Assembly (NCBI GenBank): GCA_963277665.1
Contig: OY728130.1
Location: 1,368,638,393-1,368,702,392, forward strand
Source of the DNA: Viscum album
Taxonomy: Eukaryota; Streptophyta; Magnoliopsida; Santalales; Viscaceae
Direction of reading: 5' to 3'
Length of the DNA stretch: 64,000 nucleotides
Within the stretch, counting starts at the first letter, position 1. Every line of letters starts with the position of its first letter. This document shows, in pieces, positions 1 to 12,598 of the stretch. The notes beneath the pieces are model-generated. The model was not told the DNA's origin and searched no databases. It saw only the letters and a list, made by a program, of their open reading frames with translations. The position numbers and the translations under genes were made by a program.

Positions 1-752
1 TTTTCATGCAAAAACAATTGTATAGTGAAAACCATACCCATTATTCTATCAAGTGTATTCAAATTTATGCACATATAATTATTGATTTGGGATATAAATG
101 TTTTAAATCCATATTCCTTGATCATGGAATAAATTATGATGAGGAATGAATCCATGTTGTATGATCTATTAGGAAAATTTAAGCATGTGAATGAAATTAT
201 TTTTATGGGTGTGCCCAAATAGAGCTCCAATACATTGGGAAATGTTTAGTAACATGATTCATTATGTTGTGACATGGGTGTACCATATTCATTTATGATA
301 ATTTTCTACTATGAATTCGTGAAAGTTTATCCTTGACCTATTCTCATGATTAAGTGTTTTATGTTGTTTCCGCATTTCCCATGTTATGATTATCATGCTA
401 TATCATGCCTTATTATTCATGTTTTTTGTTATTTATTGATATTATTATTGTCTAACATTTATCAATTATTCTACATCTATTCCCTTATAAGCCTTTATTT
501 CTCACCCCTTTCTTATGTATGTCCCTAAGAAATCTCATGTAGTTTTATGTTCAAAGGAGTATTTTGATCATGTTAAAGAAGTTTTCAACAAAGCATGTCA
601 AGGAAGGTTTTAATAATGTTGGTGTATCCCATGTTCAAGATGTTATGTTATATCCCGAATTCTAAAATACACTAGAATTATCAATATTTTAGGTTGTTTT
701 AAGTGTAAGTTTTTGAAATAAATCAGGTATTAATGTGTAATAAAGATCTGGG
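1..752 (+). repeat. Right-hand part of the 5' LTR of element A
   Basis: This matches the end of the 3' LTR (about 7685-8440) in order and wording, for example AAAACAATTGT followed by GTAGTGA or ATAGTGA. It ends immediately before a PBS-like sequence. The two copies differ by many substitutions and small indels, so the insertion is old. An ORF at 346-528 lies within the LTR and has no recognisable product. Confidence 0.85.
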
Positions 753-753
753 T

Positions 754-765
754 TGGTATGAGAGG
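754..765 (+). promoter_or_regulatory. Primer-binding site of A (initiator-Met tRNA type)
   Basis: TGGTATGAGAGG differs at one position from the TGGTATCAGAGG of element B. It sits directly after the LTR end, where minus-strand DNA synthesis is primed. Confidence 0.75.
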
Positions 766-1395
766 GAAATTTGAGTTATTTCTTTAATTAGGATTTTAAA
801 ACTCTAGAAAACTCCATAGGGATAAGACTAAATATAAAAAAATCCCTAAATTATGGTAAGTATTGAGTAAGTGTGTTATCAAAAAAATACATCCCTATCT
901 GGATACTATAAGTAGACATGGTTCTAGAATAGATGTGCCTAGGAGTAAAACCTATGAAAATGTGTTCTGAGTCTGGCTTGTGGTAACCTGGTACACAACA
1001 ATGGGCCTTACTACGCACAGGATTTGACAGTCCTAGGGGATATTATTTGGTAAATTTATAATCTCATTATGAACCACTATTAAAGAACCAGAAAAAAGTC
1101 CCATAAGAATATATTTTAGGAAATTGATCATAGATAACATATATTGAAGCCTACAAACTCATAAGTTAAGGAGATAAATTTAATTTGTAAGTTATCCATT
1201 TAATGTAATTAGATTCCCATTTATGTGATTAACTGTTTAAAATAATCATCCATATTTTTTATTTTAATATAACTAATTGATAGAAATATTACAAATCATG
1301 TAAACAATCAACGAGACATAAAATGTCATGACTTCCCTATCGAGATACCCAATTTGATGGGAGAAGAAAAAAAACTATTCATGATACTCTCTTAG
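766..1395 (+). other. Untranslated leader of A with a conserved ~150-bp block
   Basis: No coding sequence is recognised. The block at 888-1045 is clearly related to 15345-15500 in the leader of element B: ACATCCCTATCTGGATAC, then CTAGGRGTAAAAC, then ACAACGGGCCTT-like text, then a GGGGATAT-like end. A conserved leader in otherwise diverged elements suggests a packaging or structural RNA role; that is inference. Confidence 0.6.
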
Positions 1396-2202
1396 GTGAA
1401 TCTGGTTTTGAATAGAATCCAGGATCATGTGGGGATCCCAAACCCCCCTGACAGAGAACAAGCCACAATCAAGAGCTTCATGCGACAAAGGCCTCCTACT
1501 TTCAATAGAGTATCTTATCCCTTATTCTTGAAACAATGGGTCAAATACATTGATAATATATTCTCCATCCTTAAATGTTTTAATAAAAAGAAAGTTCTAG
1601 TGGATATTTATCATATAAAGGGAGAATCTGATAAGTTAGGGACATTGATCAAGAATACAAAGCCTAAAGAATATACCAGAGTGATTGAGTGGAAATAATT
1701 CTAATTTTTTTTCAATAAATATTTTACCCACTCTCTTCGACTTAAAATAGAAATGGATTTCCACACCCCATGAAAAAAGATGAAAAATATATCGAGTATT
1801 ATGAGGAAAACTTCAAAATACTTGCATGATATACCTTTGGATTTTTCTTACCCCCGAATCAAAGGTTGAATTCTTCTTTGGTGGAAACAAATGATACTAA
1901 TAAAAGAGACAATGATCCATGACTTTTATAGTTATGGGGAAATTGTATAATGTTCCATAAAAGTTGATATGGAAATCAAAGAATCCCATGTGTATTATGG
2001 GGATAAGAAGAGGAAAGTGAAGTTTAATCCTAGTGTTTTGATAAAGAAATATAATAGTGCTAATAAATTTCAGCCTCCCACTTGTGAAAGGTGTGGAAAA
2101 GAGCATCGTAGAACTTTCCTAAGGGGGAGAAGAAATGATTTAGGTATGAAAAGGAAGGTAATATTGCTAATAATTGATGACGATAGAGTCCCACTAATGT
2201 GA
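1396..2202 (+). pseudogene. gag remnant of A
   Basis: Gag forms the retrotransposon particle. The first open part (1396-1698, 100 aa) contains the capsid hallmark FMRQRPPTF followed by a W..I..IF segment, the usual start of the plant Ty3/Gypsy gag domain. A frame break follows. The second open part (1969-2202) carries one zinc knuckle, CERCGKEHRR, with its last Cys replaced by Phe. Stops and frameshifts separate the parts. The true start codon is not certain; the ATG at 1396 is only the first in this open frame. Confidence 0.75.
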
Positions 2203-2368
2203 CAGATGAGAGGAATTCTCCAGTCAACCCTCAAAAAATTGTTCATTAGTAAAAATGGAAGGAACTAGGGAAATTATCAAACTAATTCTCTAAGACAAGG
2301 GTTTTTGGAGAAAATGAAAAATCTCCAAGGAATCAAGGGAGTTCTTTTTCCATTACTACCACTAAAGT

Positions 2369-2887
2369 GAATCCTGAAAATAGAGTTGTGATAGGTACAC
2401 TAGTTATTCATTCAAGAAGGGTGAAAGTACTTTTAGATTCTAGATCTACGAATTCCTTCATATGATCACATATTAGTGGAACTCTTCAAACACCGCCATA
2501 AAGAATTTAATTAGAGATGTTGGTGAAAGCGGAACATGGGGTAATTATTGAATCCCATGTATATAACTCCTCCCCGATCATCATTTGTGGGATGAACTTC
2601 CCAAAAAAACTTTTCATACTTTAATTGGTGAAATTTTATACAATTATGATCATGTATTGGATTTCCCTATATAGATACAACATAAATTTCCATGAGAACG
2701 AATTCACTCTCTATGTGGAAAATTGACCCTTACTTCTGTATAAGTGCAAGGAGGTGGTGAATCTTCTTTAACACCGTCATATCACGAATAAATATTATTG
2801 ACCAATGAGCAAGCATATCTAGCTCAAATGATTGAGTTTAAGGAATGATCATCCTTTAATACATGCCTATTGTGAGGGAAGATACTG
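2369..2887 (+). pseudogene. Aspartic protease remnant of A
   Basis: The frame around 2369-2465 reads GTLVIHSRRVKVLLDS and then RSTNSFI. This matches the retroviral-type protease loop (family form L.DSGASHSFI); the catalytic Asp is kept and Gly-Ala are changed. A stop follows immediately. Up to 2887 the sequence resembles the protease-RT linker but is broken in all frames. The identification rests on this single motif and on its place between gag and RT. Confidence 0.6.
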
Positions 2888-3760
2888 ATGTGTTTCTTGA
2901 GGAATTCCTCATTCTTCCTCCTACCAATGATTTTGAATTTTCAACTGAGTTTATACATGTGGTATTTCCAATATATAAGAATACGTATAGGATGGTTGTT
3001 GTGGAACTTGAGGACCAAAATGAAAAACTATAGGAAAATATACATAAAGGGTTTATACCCCCAAGTGCTTCACCATGGGGGTGAACTAGTCCTCTTCTTT
3101 AAGAAAAAGGATGGGTCAATACACATTTTCATTGAATATGGTGAGCATAAGAAGATAACTATAAAGAACAAGTATCATATTCCATGGATCGATGACTTGT
3201 TTGATCAACTACATAGATCCCAATAATTCTACAAGGTGGATATTCTATCAGGATATTATCGAGTAAGGGTGAATAAGGGAGATATCCCCAAGACCACTTT
3301 TTATTCAAGGTACGAGCACTATGAGTTTGTGGTGATTCCATTCATACTCACTAATGCTCTAACAATATTAATGGATTTTATGAATATAGTCTTTATATAT
3401 TACCTTGAAATTTCTTATTAGTCTTCATAAATGATATCATAATATACTATAAAACCAAGTAGGAGGATGAGGATCATCTGAGCTCTATGATAAAGACATT
3501 ATGAAAGGATATGTTTTATGGAAAGTATAATAAGTGTTAGTTATGGTTGTTAGAAATCTCAATTTTATTGAATATCATCACAAGAAATAAGATATTTATG
3601 GATCCTTCAAATAAAAAAGTAATTTAAGGATGGTTGATTCCAACATCTAGGATAGATATTCGTAGTTTCCATGGGTTATTTGGGTATTATTGATGATTTT
3701 TAAGGAATATTTCAAGGTTGTAAAACACTATTACCAAGATAACATGGAAGGAGGTAAAGT
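2888..3760 (+). pseudogene. Reverse transcriptase remnant of A
   Basis: RT copies the RNA genome. Recognisable blocks are [19 protein letters not shown] (family form PV.FVKKKDGS.R.C.DYR), the [13 protein letters not shown] block, and VDILSGYYRVRVN..DIPKTTF (family form .DL.SGYHQIR). The catalytic loop at 3424-3447 reads FINDIIIYY, so the family F-V-D-D has lost its first Asp (Asn, codon 3430-3432). Three open pieces (2888-3226, 3236-3421 and onward) lie in shifted frames. Order and motifs make the assignment secure although the gene is inactive. Confidence 0.85.
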
Positions 3761-4500
3761 TTTCTTAGAATGATTATTATGAAGAGAGATTCAAAGATTT
3801 AAAAAGGATTCTTATCACAACCCCAATGATCACACAACCCAGAAGTGGATAACTTTTTGAATTATTCAGCAAGGATTAGAAGAAGGGATTAGGATGTGTG
3901 TTAATATAGGATGATAAAGTAATATCCTATGATTAAATGAGGTTGAACATTCATGAGAAAAACAATCCCACACAAGATCTGGAGTTGGTAGCTATGATAT
4001 TTTTATTGAAAATATGGAGACCTTATAAATATGGGGAGAGTGTGAAATATATACTTATCAAAAGATCCTAAAAAATATATTCAATAGAAAGAGAATAATA
4101 TTCACTAATGAATATGGTTAGAGCTAATCATAGACTATGAATTCTCAATTCACTACCATCTTGGTAAATAGAATAATGTGGAAGATTATCTATGTAGAAA
4201 TTATATAATAATTTTATCATTGATGAGAATTTAGAGGGATCCAATCGTCTTATGATTAAAGAGTTTGGATATGATAATCTTAAAGGAAGGAAAATTATAA
4301 TTCCTTCCACAAATTATTTCTCAATTTTATCTTGATAAAAGGTTAAAGGATAATCAAAACATTTTTGTGGGAATTCAGAAGAAAGTGGAAACTATAAGAA
4401 AATAGAAATCCTCATATTTCAATGTTAATGAAGAAGTAATTGTGATATTTGGGTCAAGACTACGTGTTCTATAAAATACCAAGTTAAAGAAGGAACTATT
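3761..4500 (+). pseudogene. RNase H remnant of A
   Basis: RNase H removes the RNA template during reverse transcription. Readable pieces are RFKDLKRILITTPMI (family form .F..LK..LT.AP.L), GLGCVLI.DDKVISYD, NPTQDLELVAMIFLLKIWR (family form YPTHDLELAAVVFALK.WR) and YKYGESVKYILI. Many stops occur. It follows RT directly as in all Ty3/Gypsy pol genes. The stretch near 4310-4500 is a degraded linker leading into the integrase zinc finger. Confidence 0.75.
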
Positions 4501-5290
4501 TGATGATATTCATAGTTCAACTTTCACCATTCACCCAAGAAACACAAAGATGTATCGAGATCACAGAGAGAAATATTTATGGGACAACATGAATAAGATG
4601 ATCACTATAAATACATAAAAGATCCTAATATTTCATCAAGTTAATATAGAAACGTATAAGTCTAAGGGGATGATGAAACCAGTTCTCATACCAACATGGA
4701 AATGGGAGAACATCACCATTGACTTTATCACTAAAATTATAAAGATATCCAAATGAAATAATGCTATATGGGTTGCTATGGATTGTCTTACAAATGCTAC
4801 ACATGTCATTGAAATTTGAGAGGATTTATCACTGGATAAAATTGCAAGGATATACATCAGATAAGTTTTGAGGCTTTAGTTATTTCCACTATCAATTTTG
4901 TCTGATCAAGATCCAATATCCACCTCAATGTTTTGGAATAGTACAAAACATGATCTAAACATTGAGATGAACTTTAGTATGGATTATTACCCTTAAACTA
5001 ATGGAAAATCTATGCAGACTATCCAATAACTTGAGGAAACATTGAGAGAATGCTTAGTTGAATTCAAAAGAGGATGAGACTGACATCTTCCTTTGGTCGA
5101 GATCTCTTACAACAATAGTTTCAACTCAAGAATCTATGTGGCTCCCTATGAAGCTATTTATGGGAGGAGGTATAGAACACCTGCATGTTGGGATGAATTT
5201 GTGGGATGAAAACTACCAGTTCTTAAAATGGTTGAGTAAATAGTGGAGAAGGTTAAAACCATTCCACAACATGTCATAGGTGCTTAGAGT
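4501..5290 (+). pseudogene. Integrase core remnant of A
   Basis: Integrase inserts the DNA copy. The N-terminal H..H finger survives at about 4506-4620 (IHSSTFTIHPRNTKMYRDH). The core begins WENITIDFITKI (first Asp kept), continues with NAIWVAMDCLTNATHVI and ILSDQDPIS (second Asp kept), then TNGKSMQTIQ, where the catalytic Glu of family DGQSERTIQ is Met. The downstream Y.NSF..R...APYEA.YGRR motif is typical of the clade. Nonsense codons are frequent. Confidence 0.85.
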
Positions 5291-5757
5291 TGACAAAAGA
5301 GCTATACTGACAATTATCGATGAGACCTAGAGTCTGATGTTAGAGACTTGATATTGCTTCAAATAACTCCATTGAAGAAAGTGATAAGATTTGGGAAGAA
5401 GGTAAATCATAGTCCAAGGTACATCAAACCTTTTGAGATCCTTGATTGCATTAGAGTGATGGCCTATAGACTAGTACTCCCACAGAACCTATCTCAAGTA
5501 CATGATGTATTCCATGTATCCCTCTTGATAAATCATATACCATAAACCTCACATGTTCTCAATCCAAAGGTGGTACCATTTGAGGATGAACTTCCCTACG
5601 AGGAGTGACCAGTAAAGATCTTAGATCATAGAGAAAAAGTTCTATGAAATAAGACAACGCACCTTGTCCAAGTGCTTTGGAGAAACCAAAGGTTTTAAGA
5701 AGAAACATGGGAACCTGAGGAAGTGGTGAAGCAAAGTTACCCTGATGCGTTTTAGTG
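5291..5757 (+). pseudogene. Integrase C-terminus and chromodomain-like tail of A
   Basis: The open piece 5348-5545 has GKKVNHSPRYIKPFEIL and then VHDVFHVSLLINHIP, the GPY/F-type module and the F(H)VS.L motif of plant chromoviruses. After a stop, the frame reads PVKILDHREKVL, then THLVQVLWRN, then EETWEPEEVV, matching the chromodomain-like region that ends Tekay/Del polyproteins. In that group the domain is thought to steer integration to heterochromatin; the role in this copy is inferred. Confidence 0.8.
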
Positions 5758-5788
5758 TGGGAAAATAAAATTTTTAGGGAGAAATATT

Positions 5789-5802
5789 TAAGGGGGAAGG
5801 AT
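5789..5802 (+). promoter_or_regulatory. Polypurine tract of A
   Basis: The purine run AAGGGGGAAGGAT stands directly before TGTAACAACCC. This is the plus-strand priming site that defines the 3' LTR start. Confidence 0.8.
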
Positions 5803-8440
5803 TGTAACAACCCAAAATATTATAAATAAAATTCTCATTATGAATTAATTAAATGTCTTATTATATAATATGGTTATAGAAAACACAGGAAAATATATTT
5901 ATTTATTATATATAATTGGATTTAAATGTCTTTTAAATATCATTACCATTTATAATATGGTCTTTGAACAACAATCACATGCTTCGTATAAATATAGGGT
6001 TTTACCCAATCCAATTGGCACATGCAAATGATGTTATAGTCTCAACCAGTAGGATCATACCATATAAAGCCCATATATCAAGGATTTTGAGGGAGATATA
6101 ATTTAAGATATTTGAACTTTATTAAGACCAAGATGATATCTGAAAGCATAGGCATGTGTGAAACAATTTATTGTAGAAGTTCAAGTTCATTGAGATCATG
6201 ACCAAAACCATGTTCGTAGAACTATCCCATGAATGTCCCACCATCAAACACCTTACTCTTAGGGAATATTCTTGTGTATTACAGGGATATGTATCAAGAT
6301 CCATGAAATATGAGTATTTATATTATTTTTTATAGAATAATTAATATTTTTACATCTTATTATTGTTACGCTGTAAATGATTTTTATTTTGATACAATAA
6401 AGGGAAAATTATTTTTTGGTTAAAATTAAAATTAAATTAATATATGAATTAAATATTTTTTGTAATAAATAATATTTTAATAAAAAATTATTATTAAATA
6501 ATTTATATAAAATATAATTTATCATATAATTTTTATGAAGTTAAATTTAATTTTTATTAGGGTTTGAAAAATGTTATTGGCAAAAACTCATCATTTTAAA
6601 TAAATTCCAATAATTATTTTAAAATTACAAATTCACATATTTATTAAATTACTTAGATAAAATGAATATTATTTTTTCAAATTGGAAAATAAAAATCATC
6701 CAATCATTAATTTTTAATATTTTTCTAAGACAATCTAATTTTCGGGTAAAAATTAAATACAGTATAAATATGATTTATGTTTTATGACACTATAATTACT
6801 TAAATGTGTTGTAATAAGTAATATAAAATGTATCGATGACCAAATATATATTTTATCCTCTAAATAATAACACTTTAATTTTTTTTTATAAAGCCTTTGT
6901 GAATCCTCCAAAACTCATGATATATTTTAAGGTTTTAAAATATATTCTTTAAGAGTGTGACTCACCTCCACATCACCAATGTTCAAATTACAATAATTTA
7001 TGACCTTGGATTTATCACATAATTTAATACAATCACATTTTGTAGAAACCATGGGAATAACCATGGTATGTTTTGTGGTTTTGAATATTTTATTATGTAG
7101 AGTCCAAAACATAAATAATAAAAAATACACCTCATTTCATATATAAATACACCAAAATCCCATTTCTCTTCACTAAATCTAATTGGAACACTTATTTTCT
7201 CTTACCTTCACTCCATAGAGTCCTCTCATAGTTCCCCCCAGCTCTCATGAAGTCATTCCCAAGCCTCTGATGTCACACATTCATGTAAAGGATCATCCAC
7301 TCTCCTCTTTTATCAAGCACTCATTTTATGTTACGTCTTTTGCATTTCATTTTCTTATTATGGTATATGATATTAAATATTCACTGTACTTTCCATTTTA
7401 TGTATAAATTATGAGATATTCCTTTTACACTCACAAATCCTCCCATGATCCTTTATGTAAACATGTTACCATGCCAAAATTTCATAAGGATTATTTTCTA
7501 TATTCATAATTCTTCATTACCTTATGCCTTATATTTAAAACATTCAAATGTTGGGATATGATTTTACATATCGTTATAAATTAAAATTTTATGTCCAAAT
7601 AATGATATAACCATGTCACTCTCATCAACCATTTTTATGAATTTTTAAGTAACTCTCTTTTTCTTCCAAAATTTAACTACGATTTTCCATGTCAAAACAA
7701 TTGTGTAGTGAATAAAATACCCATTATTATATCAAAGGTATTCAAAATTATAAACATATACTTATTTATTAGGGACTTAAATGTATAAAATACACATTCG
7801 TTGATCATGGAATAAAATATAATGATGAATGAGTCCATGTTGTATGATCTATGTGGAACACTTAAGCATGAGAATGGGATTATTTTGATGGGTGCACCCA
7901 GATAGAGCTCCAATTCATTGGGTAATGTTTAGTGTCATGATATTTCATGTTGGGATAGGGGTGTACATGACTCCTTTTTTTGGTATTTTTCCACCATGAA
8001 GTCTTGGTGGTTTATCCTTGGCCTATTCTCATGACTTAGTGTTTTATGGTTTTTCCACATTTCCCATGTTATGATTATCATGTTATATCATGCCTTATTA
8101 TTCATCTTACTTTTTTATTCATTGATATACTTATTGTATAAAATGTATCACTTATTACATGTTTATTAGCTTATTGGTATCTATATCTCACCCCATTTTT
8201 AGGTATGTCTCCATGTTATCCCATGTAGTTTTATGTTCAAAGGAGTATTTTGAGGATGTTAAAGAAGTTTTCAATAAATAATGTTAAGGATGTTTTTAAT
8301 AATATTATTATATCCTATGTTCAAGATGTTATGTTAGGTACCTAATTACTAAATAAACTAGACTTATCAATCATTAGGGCTGTATTAAAAGTAATTTTAT
8401 GTAATAAATTAAGTATTAATGTGAAATAAAGAGCTTTGTT
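5803..8440 (+). repeat. 3' LTR of A (about 2.64 kb)
   Basis: It starts TGTAACAACCC after the polypurine tract and ends near 8440, where similarity to the LTR end at 752 stops. It is very AT-rich. A CACCCC...AGGTATGT stretch near 8193-8210 resembles the acceptor-like end region seen in B and C. ORFs within it (5559-5810, 6122-6304, 6927-7130, 7692-7913, all minus) have no recognised product and overlap pol or LTR sequence. Confidence 0.82.
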
Positions 8441-10133
8441 GTTATAAATAAACTAATGAAATTTATTAAACTATTGTTATTTCTTTAGAAAACATGTTAT
8501 CCTTTCATTTCTAATCCTTGAGTACTGAATAGAACAATAATTTATTTTAATTAAAATAAACTTCTTTTATCTATTCGGTCAAGAAACCTTTTCCTTCTAG
8601 ATCCATGATTTATAAAAAATATTTTAAAGAATGTTTTTACTATTATCCTATGATGTTTTAAAGTAATTTTTACAAATGAGTTACTTTTTAAAAAATAGTT
8701 TAATGGGAATATTATTGCATTTTTATAAATGAGTTTCCTTTTTTAATTTAAATAAAATTGTAAGAATAATTTTTTATATTAACATATACAAACTAAAAGA
8801 AATTTATTAATATAATGAATGGTCATTTTTTTAAAGATTACCTTTCATGTTTTCAAGAAGACTTTAAAATATAATGTTTTCTTTAATACTTAGGAAATTT
8901 TTATATTTTAAAAAGGTTATTTCAAATTAAAGAGGATAATTTCTTCAATATTTTTCCAAGCGACATTTCAATAAAAAAATTTCATCTAATATGACATCAT
9001 TTGGTTCTATTTATGTTTTACTAGCGATATGATCGAATGATACCATCCTTATTCTTTATCTAGATAGTTTTTTATGAAACCCATTCCTTTTCCATGGGTT
9101 ATACTAGTATGAAATTATGAAATCTCTATGAAACCCATTGATTTTCTATTTCTTATACTATGATGAATTTTTTTAAAAAATTATTTATTTCCCAAGGTTT
9201 ATGGTATGATGAAATTTATATGAATCCCATTTATTTTAATGGGTTATAATTTGATGAAAGTTTTATGATCTTGTTTATAAATATGTGAGGTTTGGATTAT
9301 GTGATGGTGGTTATTTTATAACCATGTATGATGGTAATGTTATAACCAAATATGATGGTTACATTATAACCAAGAATGATGGCTATATTATAACTAAAGA
9401 TAGTGGTCACATTACAAACTAGGAAGGGTGGAACCTATATCTCCTTTCAATTCATTGGGTAAATATTGATATCTCATGAAATAAAAATGACTTTAATGGA
9501 GATTGAACCCTATCAAGTAAGGTAATTTTTCGACTATAATACTATTGGAAGTGAACCTCGACTACTACAAGGGTTTTAGGATTGAACCCATTCAACTATG
9601 ACAGTCTTGGAAAAGTTCCACAACTACTAAGAAAATTATTTTCTGTGATTATGAATATTCCAAAAACTAATTTCTTATTCCAATATTATTCTCTCATCTC
9701 TTGTGTACTTTTATTCCTTTATGATTAATATATTATGAATTTCTAATATTTATTCCATGACTTAATATTATGATCTATGATATATAGGGTTTTCTTTTCA
9801 AATGTTAAGAACATTTTCTCATTCCATTATGATCATGTTATGTTTTCATGATCATGGATATATCCATTTTCTACCCTTAAAATGAATTTAAGATCACCCT
9901 TTCTTTTTTTCTTTTCCCCAGGTTATAAATAAACGTGTTTGGAATGATATGCCTAATAAATATGTGGGTTATGAAAAAGTTAATGTCAAACTCTTATAAA
10001 CAAGTTGTTTATGTGTCCATGATTCTAATGTAACTATAGCTATATGATATTTTCATGGGTCATTATATTATGAAATAAATATTAACCTATTAAAATTTGA
10101 TATAATTGTTTGGAAAATATGACTTGATATAAT
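8441..10133 (+). repeat. Right-hand part of the 5' LTR of C
   Basis: Assigned by resemblance to the ends of the LTRs of D (42145-42630) and B. Shared items are the GTGGRAC...ATATCTC block, the GTCTTGG..GTGAAC block, the TTATTCTCTCAT block and a pyrimidine-rich stretch ending CCCCAG at 9921. The left part is missing because element A sits there and the remainder lies outside the window. Confidence 0.7.
9303..9430 (+). repeat. About five tandem 24-bp units in the LTR of C
   Basis: The units share the core GGTTA.ATTATAACCAA.A followed by ATGAT, each slightly different and the last most degraded. Each core is itself an imperfect inverted repeat (GGTTAT...ATAACC) that could fold as a small hairpin. 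The closest LTR relative, B, does not show this block; it has a different short repeat at 14637-14694. Confidence 0.8.
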
Positions 10134-10145
10134 TTGTATTAGATC
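10134..10145 (+). promoter_or_regulatory. Probable decayed primer-binding site of C
   Basis: TTTGTATTAGATC resembles TGGTATCAGAGC with about three changes. It is placed where the LTR resemblance to B ends. Assignment is by position as much as by sequence. Confidence 0.45.
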
Positions 10146-10388
10146 AAGGTTCAATTAACCTTTGGAAACTATGATAATGATTTTATTAAGAACCTTGGGG
10201 ATAAGTATAAGTACAATATAGCATTCTGATGTTTTAGTAATGTTCACTAATGGCCTATGTTATACCTAATGTGTCATAGAATGATAATAGGGTGTCTTTA
10301 TTTAGATATCATATAAATGATTTTTCAGGATTATTTGATTTTATACTATGATTATTATTTCTCACACTATGAGAGTTGGTTTTAGTCA
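10146..10388 (+). other. Leader of C
   Basis: No gene is seen. The end reads TTTCTCACACTATGAG...GGTTTTAGTCAATGG, almost the same as the end of the B leader at about 15650-15683. This places the gag start and an acceptor-like TTTTAG (AG at 10384-10385) at the same position in both elements. Confidence 0.6.
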
Positions 10389-10837
10389 ATGGATTGAACC
10401 TAGATGAATTGTGATAATGATGAATGTGATGGAAAATGAAATGATTTTACTCCTATTAAATTAAATTTAACAGGATTTGGAATGAAAAATATCATTTATA
10501 AGATGACTAAAATTTCTCAATATATGAATAATACTTAACATCCATACAAGAAAACTAGGGAACAATGTTTTGTTGATTTTTTCATGAGGCAAAACCCACA
10601 TTATTATAGTGGTTTCACCGATTTACTAGTTTATGAGAAATCAATCAGTAAAATTGAAAATATATTTTCCATTATCTAGTACACAAAACATGATTGTTTT
10701 GTTATTTTTATCATTTGGAAGGTTAAGAAGATAAATGGTGGAATATTATTTTGAATACAAGACAATAGGAAGAAATTTTCTCTATGGAGTGGGATGATTT
10801 TAAGAGGATATTTTCCAGTTTTTACTTCCACTATATT
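10389..10837 (+). pseudogene. gag of C, first part (cut by element B)
   Basis: The ATG at 10389 aligns with the gag ATG of B at 15681 but is followed by TGA. Further on, the capsid start reads VDFFMRQNPHYYSGF and then a segment ending KIENIFSII, matching the FMRQRPPTF...IDNIFSI of element A. The frame runs on towards a W.DF.R.F segment and stops at the insertion of B; the rest of gag resumes at 22140. Confidence 0.75.
10833..10837. repeat. Left target-site duplication of B (ATATT)
   Basis: ATATT directly before TGTAACACCCC is repeated at 22135-22139 directly after the 3' LTR end ATTACA. Five bases is the expected Ty3/Gypsy length. Confidence 0.92.
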
Positions 10838-12423
10838 TGTAACACCCCAAGCTTCCTCAGTATGTTTCCTTTCGAATAATGCAATGGCGTGCATTGTACG
10901 CAACTTCGAGATTTTAACACACCATAACCAATCAAACTAGCCGTTATGAATATTAATACCTACTTTTTCAAATTTTATAAATTCTATCTCTCAAAATGGA
11001 CTTCATTTTTAGATTTGGAATATCAAAATTAGCCTAGGGTGAAATTTTGGTACTTTTCGGATAACTTTCATATTTTGATGAATAGTGAAAATTACTAAAT
11101 TTTAATTAAAAACAACTTTTTTAATCAAAATAATTAATAGTGATAAATTATGAATTTGAGTGGTTTTAAAGTATATTTTGAATATATTTTTATCATGTAA
11201 TACAATTTGGGTCATTGAACATAATTTCACATTTAAACCAGACATAAACAAGTGACAATCTTTTGATAGTTATTATCTCTAAAAAACACGCTTTTTGTTT
11301 TAACAACGGGAATTAATTTTAAATTAATTTCTGCCACTTCTGTGTTTTGAATTTGGAAAAATTGATTCCAAATTTGTAATCATGATGTTAAAATTGTGTA
11401 AATAGGTAACTTTTATTTTTAAACATTTTGGATAATTACTTCGGTAAATATTTTATTTACCATGGTTAAAGGGTAAATCCGGTAAACAAGGGTTAAAAAA
11501 ATAATATTATAATAATACTAAATTACCCTAAAACGTGTCTTAACCCTATTGGTTGATACATGGTCAACCATGGGAATCTTTGGGTCTATTTGGGGACCCC
11601 ATGGATCCACATGTAAGTGATAATGACACTTTATTTTAATTAAGTTAAAATAAATACAAAAATGACACAAGCATATATCTTTTAACAAAACAATTGTTAC
11701 ATAGGGTTATATATGTTGGATTTTAGATTATAAATATTCATTAGAAAGATAAAAAGAGTTCATACATAATGATATTTTATTTATAATTTTTAGACATTAA
11801 ATAATTTAATTTATTTATGACACAATGATGATGAATTAATTACTTTAATAGTGAAAAATTAAAATAATTGATATTATAAATACCCAAATAAATATAATAT
11901 GAAACTTTTAATGAATTAAAATAATTTTATAGGATAATATGATATATTAGGATTGATTTAATTTACTTTTTTATAATTAATCAATCTGTTATGAGTTTCA
12001 CAAAAATCAACTATTGAATAGTGTCAAAATTGACATAAAAGAGTTCTTAAAACAAATATTATATTATTAATTGATATTAAATTCCTAAAAATCTAAGGTT
12101 CGTCCAAGAGACTTATACCATGATATGTTCATCATTAATGGACCACTTGGGGGTGTCTTGGATGTATATAGTAAGTTTATTAACCATATAATATAAAAAT
12201 ACAAAGAGACATTGTAAAAGTGAAACTAATTAACTAAGAGTTAATACTTAAATATAAGGTTAATATAATGACCCAAACCTGTATAAATTCTATTGGTTGA
12301 GTTGTTTTCGACCCATCCCCACCTTAAAATTTAAATAATAAACTTTGGAGCCATTATAAACCGAATATGAATTTATTATAAATTAATAGTTCTAGCTTTT
12401 AGAAAGGTGCCCCTCACCCCTCT

Positions 12424-12430
12424 TATAAAA
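12424..12430 (+). promoter_or_regulatory. TATA box of B, 5' LTR
   Basis: TATAAAA lies in a GCCCCTCACCCCTCTTATAAAA-like context, followed by CT-rich sequence and CTTCACACC. The same arrangement occurs in the 3' LTR (19365) and in the LTR of D (39559), so it is a shared core promoter. Confidence 0.8.
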
Positions 12431-12598
12431 GGGCACTCCTCCTTCTCATTTCTTCACACCTTCAAAGCCATTTGGTTCGGCCAACCCCTGCCCAAATACT
12501 ATATCAACTTCCCTCACTACAACCTAGAGTCCTTAGTTTGATCAGAAAGGCAACATAAGGAGCCCTTTTGATCAAATCAAAAGGAAGAACCCGAAGAA

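Larger units (their letters stand above)
1..8440 (+). mobile_element. Element A: decayed Ty3/Gypsy chromovirus (Tekay/Del type), left end outside window
   Basis: The order is LTR end, primer-binding site, gag, protease, reverse transcriptase, RNase H, integrase, chromodomain-like tail, polypurine tract and 3' LTR, all on the plus strand. The first ~750 bases repeat near 7685-8440, which identifies the two LTRs. Integrase following RNase H is the Ty3/Gypsy order, and the tail motif resembling VLWRN..EETWEPEE is typical of plant chromovirus tails. Every domain carries stops and frameshifts, so the copy is dead. The flanking sequence resembles the long LTR of element C, so A probably inserted there. 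Its target duplication cannot be checked because the left end is missing. Confidence 0.88.

Noticed and set aside
5559..5810. Minus-strand ORFs such as 5559-5810, 3159-3341 and 15933-16124 as genes
   Set aside because: They are antisense shadows of the pol or gag remnants in the plus strand.
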